Translations under genes and position numbers: made by a program
Notes under the pieces: generated by a model
The model's input: the letters and a program-made list of their open reading frames with translations, nothing else
What the model was told of the DNA's origin: nothing
Databases searched by the model: none
Shown: positions 58,040-64,000 of the stretch, one piece after another
Numbering within the stretch: position 1 is the first letter of the stretch
Layout: each line of letters opens with the position of its first letter
Assembly: GCF_022179805.1 (NCBI RefSeq)
Contig: NZ_BPUO01000006.1
Location: 62,001 to 126,000, forward strand
Direction of reading: 5' to 3'
Origin: Cupriavidus pauculus
Lineage (GTDB): Bacteria; Pseudomonadota; Gammaproteobacteria; Burkholderiales; Burkholderiaceae
DNA length: 64,000 nt

Positions 58040-58978
58040 TCAGAGCGCCTTTTCTGCCTTCTGCCCTTTCACGATTTGCAGCGCAGACGCGATCATCGAG
58101 CTCATTTCGCCGAGGTTGCCCGGAACGATCAGCGTATTGCCCTGCTTGGCCAGGTTGCCGAACGCCGCCACATATTCCTCGGCCACCTTCAGGTTCACCG
58201 CCTCCGAACCGCCGTCGGTGCGAATCGCATGGCCGATCTTCTCGATCGCCTGCGCATTGGCCTCGGCCACAGCCAGAATCGCGGTCGCCTCACCCTGGGC
58301 CCGGTTGATCGCGGCCTGCTTCTCGCCCTCGGACTTCTGGATGGCCGCCTCGCGGGCGCCCGATGCCAGATTGATCTGTTCCTGCCGCTTGCCCTCGGAC
58401 GCCGCGATCAGCGCGCGCTTTTCGCGCTCAGCGGTGATCTGGGCCTGCATCGCATGCAGGATTTCCTTGGGCGGCGTCAGATCCTTGATCTCGTAGCGCA
58501 ACACCTTGACACCCCAGTTGCCCGCGGCTTCGTCCAGGGCGTTAACGATGCTGTGATTGATGAACTCCCGTTCCTCGAAGGTCTTGTCCAGTTCGAGCTT
58601 GCCGATCACCGACCGCAACGTGGTTTGCGACAGCTGCGTGATCGCCACGACGAAGTTGCTCGATCCATAGGACGCCTTCATCGGATCGGTCACCTGGAAA
58701 TACAGCACGCCATCAACCTGAAGTTGCGTGTTGTCCCTGGTGATGCACACCTGGCTTGGCACATCGAGCGGAATTTCCTTGAGGATGTGCTTGTACGCCA
58801 CGCGATCGACAAACGGCACCACGATCGAAAGACCCGGCGTCAGCGTCGCGTGGTAGCGCCCCAGACGCTCCAGCACCCACGCGTGCTGCTGGGGCACGAT
58901 TTTGATGGCCTTGGCGATCAAAACGATCGCGGCAATGAGCAGAATCAGCGGAAACAGACCAAGCTGATAGGCAAGCAT
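58040..58978 (-). CDS. qmcA: SPFH/stomatin-like protein (QmcA type)
   Basis: 312 residues. One N-terminal membrane helix (about 6-26), then an SPFH domain (about 30-190: QQHAWVLERLGRYHATLTPG, VDGVLYFQVTDPMKASYG) and a long Ala/Glu-rich coiled coil (about 190-265: ASEGKRQEQINLASGAREAA). A conserved C-terminal region follows. These form large oligomeric membrane rings linked to membrane quality control. It follows the NfeD gene after 57 bases, the standard partnership. ATG 58976-58978 has GGGAG upstream. Confidence 0.9.
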   Translation of the reverse strand: MLAYQLGLFPLILLIAAIVLIAKAIKIVPQQHAWVLERLGRYHATLTPGLSIVVPFVDRVAYKHILKEIPLDVPSQVCITRDNTQLQVDGVLYFQVTDPMKASYGSSNFVVAITQLSQTTLRSVIGKLELDKTFEEREFINHSIVNALDEAAGNWGVKVLRYEIKDLTPPKEILHAMQAQITAEREKRALIAASEGKRQEQINLASGAREAAIQKSEGEKQAAINRAQGEATAILAVAEANAQAIEKIGHAIRTDGGSEAVNLKVAEEYVAAFGNLAKQGNTLIVPGNLGEMSSMIASALQIVKGQKAEKAL

Positions 58979-59035
58979 GTACAACTCCCGTCAAAAAGGT
59001 AGAACAACAACAGCACAGCGGAAAAAAGCGGCAGG

Positions 59036-59461
59036 CTAGCGCGGGGACACAATCAGCGTGGCGCCACGCACCTCGACAATCCGGTAGCGACCGGGCGCTG
59101 GATCGGTACCGGGCGCCAGTTCCACCGTCCAGTCGGCGCCGCGATACGGCACACGGGCACGTCGGAAGGTATCCCAGGCCGACACCTCCAGTTCCTGCCC
59201 GATATCGGGATTCACATCGGGATCCGTCGCGGCATCGCGCCGGCGCAGACGGCCGAAACGCGAGCGGCGCAATACGATGATGGCCACCAGCGCCACGAGC
59301 GCAGCCGTCACCGTCTGCATTGGCACGTCGACACCCAGCATCGCGGCAATCCCACCGGCTGCGACCCCGACCGCAATCATCAGCAGGTAGAAAGTGCCAG
59401 TTGCCATCTCCGCAATGACCAGGACCACTGCTGCTGCGAACCAAACGTAATACTGCGTCAT
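59036..59461 (-). CDS. NfeD-family membrane protein (short form)
   Basis: 141 residues. Two or three membrane helices (about 5-70: VWFAAAVVLVIAEMATGTFY, LLMIAVGVAAGGIAAML, VTAALVALVAIIVLRRS) are followed by a soluble OB-fold NfeD domain ending ATLIVSPR, with WTVELAPGTDPAPGRYRI. It lacks the protease half of long NfeD proteins. It partners the SPFH protein immediately downstream. ATG 59459-59461 has AAAAGGAA upstream. Confidence 0.9.
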   Translation of the reverse strand: MTQYYVWFAAAVVLVIAEMATGTFYLLMIAVGVAAGGIAAMLGVDVPMQTVTAALVALVAIIVLRRSRFGRLRRRDAATDPDVNPDIGQELEVSAWDTFRRARVPYRGADWTVELAPGTDPAPGRYRIVEVRGATLIVSPR

Positions 59462-59490
59462 CGCATTCCTTTTCGCGTCAAACCGGCCCG

Positions 59491-59533
59491 AAAAACAAAA
59501 ACCCCCGCCAAACACCTACGGCGTCTGCGGGGG
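59491..59533 (-). terminator. terminator after ppsA
   Basis: On the minus strand CCCCCGC (59527-59533) pairs with GCGGGGG (59502-59508), and TTTTTGTTTTT follows. An inner CGCC/GGCG stem can form inside the loop. Confidence 0.75.
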
Positions 59534-59634
59534 CAGTTGGAACACCTGACCGCAGGGCCGGGTCCCACGCGGCATGCCGGCCTGACAGACCGGATGCCGC
59601 TAATTCGGGTATCGCTATTGTGACGCGGAATGCC

Positions 59635-62019
<2,385 letters not shown>

Positions 62020-62277
62020 AAAAGCCTCAAAACAAAGTAAGAAATCTTTTGCACCGACCGGTATGTTGTAGATGTTCTGTCCCCGGCGGATCGCTTGGCT
62101 GAGCAATTCCACTTGTCATCGGATGCTTCCGATGTTGCGCCGCACATTGTCGACAATCCGGCTGCAGATCGTTGTCTGAGCGTGATTGGCGGAATTGCTT
62201 AGCCAAAAGATCGCCGCTATTCTACCGTGCCGCACCGCACTTTCGCTAAGCGGCTGCCCCAAATAAATTGTTCAGAC

Positions 62278-63207
62278 ATGTCCCTGCCCGAAGCGCCTGA
62301 CGCATCGCAATCCGCGCTGGTCCAGACCTCCCAGACCCCCTCTTCCCCGGCCAGCAGCCAGCCCGCGGCCTCGAACGCAGCCGATCGTCCTGCCGTGCGC
62401 ACGGTCTTCATTGTGTCCGATGGTACGGGTATCACGGCCGAGACCTTCAGCCACTCGATCCTGGCCCAGTTCGAAATGCGCTTTCGCAAGGTGCGCATGC
62501 CGTTCGTGGATACGCCGGAAAAGGCACATGTCGCCGTCAGCAAGATCAACGAGGCGTTCTACAACGAGGGCGTGCCGCCCATCGTCTTCACCACGCTGGT
62601 CAACCAGGAATCGAACAAGGCGATACGCCGGGCCAAGGCAATGATTCTGGACATGTTCCAGACATTCATCGAGCCACTGGAAAAGGAACTGGGGCTGAAG
62701 TCCACCCATGCGATCGGCCGCTTCCACCAGAATGCGGATACGGAAGCCTACAAGAATCGCATCGAGGCCATCAATTTTTCGTTGGCACATGATGACGGCC
62801 AGTCACATAAGAACCTGCAGGAAGCCGATGTGATCCTGGTCGGTGTGTCGCGCAGCGGCAAGACGCCAACCAGCCTCTACCTGGCCATGCAGTACGGCCT
62901 CAAGGCCGCCAACTATCCGCTGATTCCCGACGACTTCGAGCGCGGCCGCCTGCCTTCGGCGCTGTATGCCTTCAAGCCCAAGATTTTCGGCCTGTCGATC
63001 GATCCGCAGCGCCTGACCGAAATCCGCAATGAACGCCGCCCGGGCAGCAAGTACGCAGCGCTGGAAAACTGCCGCTATGAGGTCAACGAGGCGGAAGCGA
63101 TGATGCGCCGCGAAGGCATCAAGTGGCTGTCGTCCACCCACAAGTCCATCGAGGAGATCGCCACCACGATCCTCCAGGAAATCAAGATGGACCGCGACAA
63201 CTACTAA
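62278..63207 (+). CDS. ppsR: PEP synthase regulatory kinase/phosphorylase PpsR (DUF299)
   Basis: 309 residues. The body starts near residue 38 (VFIVSDGTGITAETFSHSIL), preceded by a Ser/Pro/Ala-rich extension longer than in Escherichia coli. The nucleotide-binding loop is VGVSRSGKTPTSLYL (about 200), and the end KWLSSTHKSIEEIATTIL is typical. It inactivates PpsA by ADP-dependent Thr phosphorylation and restores it with phosphate. It is divergent from ppsA across 258 bases. Confidence 0.94.
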   Translation: MSLPEAPDASQSALVQTSQTPSSPASSQPAASNAADRPAVRTVFIVSDGTGITAETFSHSILAQFEMRFRKVRMPFVDTPEKAHVAVSKINEAFYNEGVPPIVFTTLVNQESNKAIRRAKAMILDMFQTFIEPLEKELGLKSTHAIGRFHQNADTEAYKNRIEAINFSLAHDDGQSHKNLQEADVILVGVSRSGKTPTSLYLAMQYGLKAANYPLIPDDFERGRLPSALYAFKPKIFGLSIDPQRLTEIRNERRPGSKYAALENCRYEVNEAEAMMRREGIKWLSSTHKSIEEIATTILQEIKMDRDNY

Positions 63208-63212
63208 CGCGC

Positions 63213-63238
63213 GGACGATTTTGAGAATCGTCCTCTTT
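63213..63238 (+). terminator. Rho-independent terminator after ppsR
   Basis: GGACGATT / AATCGTCC, 8-base perfect stem with a 5-base loop, followed by TCTTT. Confidence 0.75.
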
Positions 63239-63293
63239 GCAGGCGATGGCTGGCGGTGAAAGATGACGTCATCGACGTTTCCTTCCGGGACCC

Positions 63294-63764
63294 ATGACCA
63301 TCGCCATGACCGCAGACAATTTCCCCCAGCCGCCTGAGCCCCGGCGGCCAGCAGGCATCCGGCGCGCCCTCGACACTTCCAGGCGATATGACTGGCGAAA
63401 TGCCGCCACCATCTTCGGTGCGGTATTTATCTCGCTGACCGGCGTTTTCGCTGTTGTTGACTATTCGGCGAGCCAGTCCGACCGGACACACGATAACTTC
63501 GACTATCGCTTCGATCTCGTGGATCAGCGCTTGGACCTCGTGGACCAGCGATTCAAGATGGTGGATCAACGGTTCGATGCCATCGACAGGAAGTTCGAGG
63601 CAGTGGACAGGAAATTTGAAGCCGTGACCCAGCGGCTGGACAAGCTGGACGCGAAGATCGATACAAAATTCGACAAATTGTCCGATCTTCTGCTCACGCT
63701 GATCGAGCAGAAGGCGACCACCGATTCCGCTGCCAGCAATGCCAGGGGAGGTCGATCCCGCTAG
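63294..63764 (+). CDS. Small membrane protein with heptad-repeat coiled coil
   Basis: 156 residues. A Pro-rich N-terminus, one membrane helix (about 36-56, AATIFGAVFISLTGVFAVVD), then an uninterrupted coiled coil (about 64-140) built from 7-residue repeats: LVDQRLD, LVDQRFK, MVDQRFD, AIDRKFE, AVDRKFE, AVTQRLD. The underlying DNA shows a 21-base periodicity, suggesting growth by tandem duplication. ATG 63294 has GGGA upstream; ATG 63306 is an alternative. Function is unknown; similar proteins act as trimeric or tetrameric membrane tethers. Confidence 0.75.
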   Translation: MTIAMTADNFPQPPEPRRPAGIRRALDTSRRYDWRNAATIFGAVFISLTGVFAVVDYSASQSDRTHDNFDYRFDLVDQRLDLVDQRFKMVDQRFDAIDRKFEAVDRKFEAVTQRLDKLDAKIDTKFDKLSDLLLTLIEQKATTDSAASNARGGRSR

Positions 63765-63772
63765 CGGGATCG
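63753..63772. repeat. perfect 20-base palindrome at the coiled-coil gene stop
   Basis: CGATCCCGCTAGCGGGATCG spans the stop codon. It can form a hairpin but has no T run on either strand, so its role is uncertain; it separates two convergent genes. Confidence 0.6.
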
Positions 63773-63786
63773 AGCGGATACCAGCC

Positions 63787-64000
63787 TCAGGATGCGCGTC
63801 GCTGCCGTACCGCCTCGAACAGGCACACGGCAGTGGCTGCCGCTACGTTGAGCGATTCCAAACCACCGGGTTGAGGAATGCCGACCGTACGCGACACCCG
63901 CGCCATCCAGTCCGGGCTGACCCCCGCCCCTTCGTTGCCAACCACCCAGCCAATCGGCTGCCGCAGATCGGTGTCGAACACAGCGGCGTCGGCATGAGAG
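63787..64000 (-). CDS. TrmH/SpoU-family RNA 2'-O-methyltransferase, C-terminal part
   Basis: Only the last 70 codons lie in the window; the 5' end is beyond position 64000. The frame carries SPOUT motifs 2 and 3: PIGWVVGNEGAGVSPDWMA, which contributes to the knotted SAM site, and VGIPQPGGLESLNVAAATAV, ending in a short helix. This is the SpoU class of rRNA or tRNA ribose methyltransferases. The exact target cannot be decided without the N-terminal half. Confidence 0.88.
   Translation of the reverse strand, partial: SHADAAVFDTDLRQPIGWVVGNEGAGVSPDWMARVSRTVGIPQPGGLESLNVAAATAVCLFEAVRQRRAS

Overview
The window looks like a stretch of a betaproteobacterial chromosome from the Burkholderiaceae, most likely Cupriavidus or a close relative such as Ralstonia. 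The basis is high GC, the prpR/prpBC-acnD-prpF propionate locus with a sigma-54 promoter, the divergent ppsA/ppsR pair, smpB divergent from ratA-rnfH, guaB/guaA separated by a small membrane-protein gene, and the style of the encoded proteins. No rRNA, tRNA, CRISPR array, insertion sequence or phage gene was recognised. The species call is inference.

Layout. 1-5250: the start of a membrane EAL-type c-di-GMP phosphodiesterase, a MerR/TPR protein beside Ku (NHEJ), an AraC regulator divergent from an AhpD-like protein, and an outer-membrane beta-barrel. 5250-10930: a repeat-rich leader and MarR regulator facing a three-gene set: an OpuB-like binding-protein/permease fusion, a tri-haem cytochrome c, and a Tat-exported FAD dehydrogenase of spermidine-dehydrogenase type. 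10980-16803: cupin, a FtsK paralogue, a DUF4136 lipoprotein, DoxX and LysR, divergent from azoR. 17777-20470: egtB without egtD, then a Fic gene preceded by a set of repeated operator-like boxes.

20469-28900 is the 2-methylcitrate pathway: PrpR on one strand, and PrpC, AcnD, PrpF and PrpB on the other under a textbook -24/-12 promoter. Together they turn propionyl-CoA plus oxaloacetate into pyruvate plus succinate. 29082-36620 holds periplasmic asparaginase, a thioesterase, DUF1289, MOSC, a GATase, a penicillin-acylase-family hydrolase and an aldehyde dehydrogenase. 36814-43378: an unknown protein, creBCD with an exact CreB tag before creD, REP-like palindromes, and an ABC-F ATPase.

43378-46061 is a compact queE-queD-tadA-ldcA run serving tRNA wobble modification and murein recycling. 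46260-50846: DUF1993, an EEP-fold phosphatase, a frameshifted MFS transporter and a diguanylate cyclase. 50937-54766 is guaB / membrane protein / guaA (GMP synthesis). 54881-64000: a DMT transporter, a DUF4124 protein, ratA-rnfH divergent from smpB, an NfeD/SPFH pair, ppsA divergent from its regulator ppsR, a heptad-repeat membrane coiled-coil protein, and the end of a TrmH-family RNA methyltransferase.

Most of the window is ordinary core genome. The items most worth following are the Fic operator array next to egtB, the Tat dehydrogenase/cytochrome/transporter set with its MarR neighbour, the CreB tag, the frameshifted MFS gene and the unusual FtsK paralogue.
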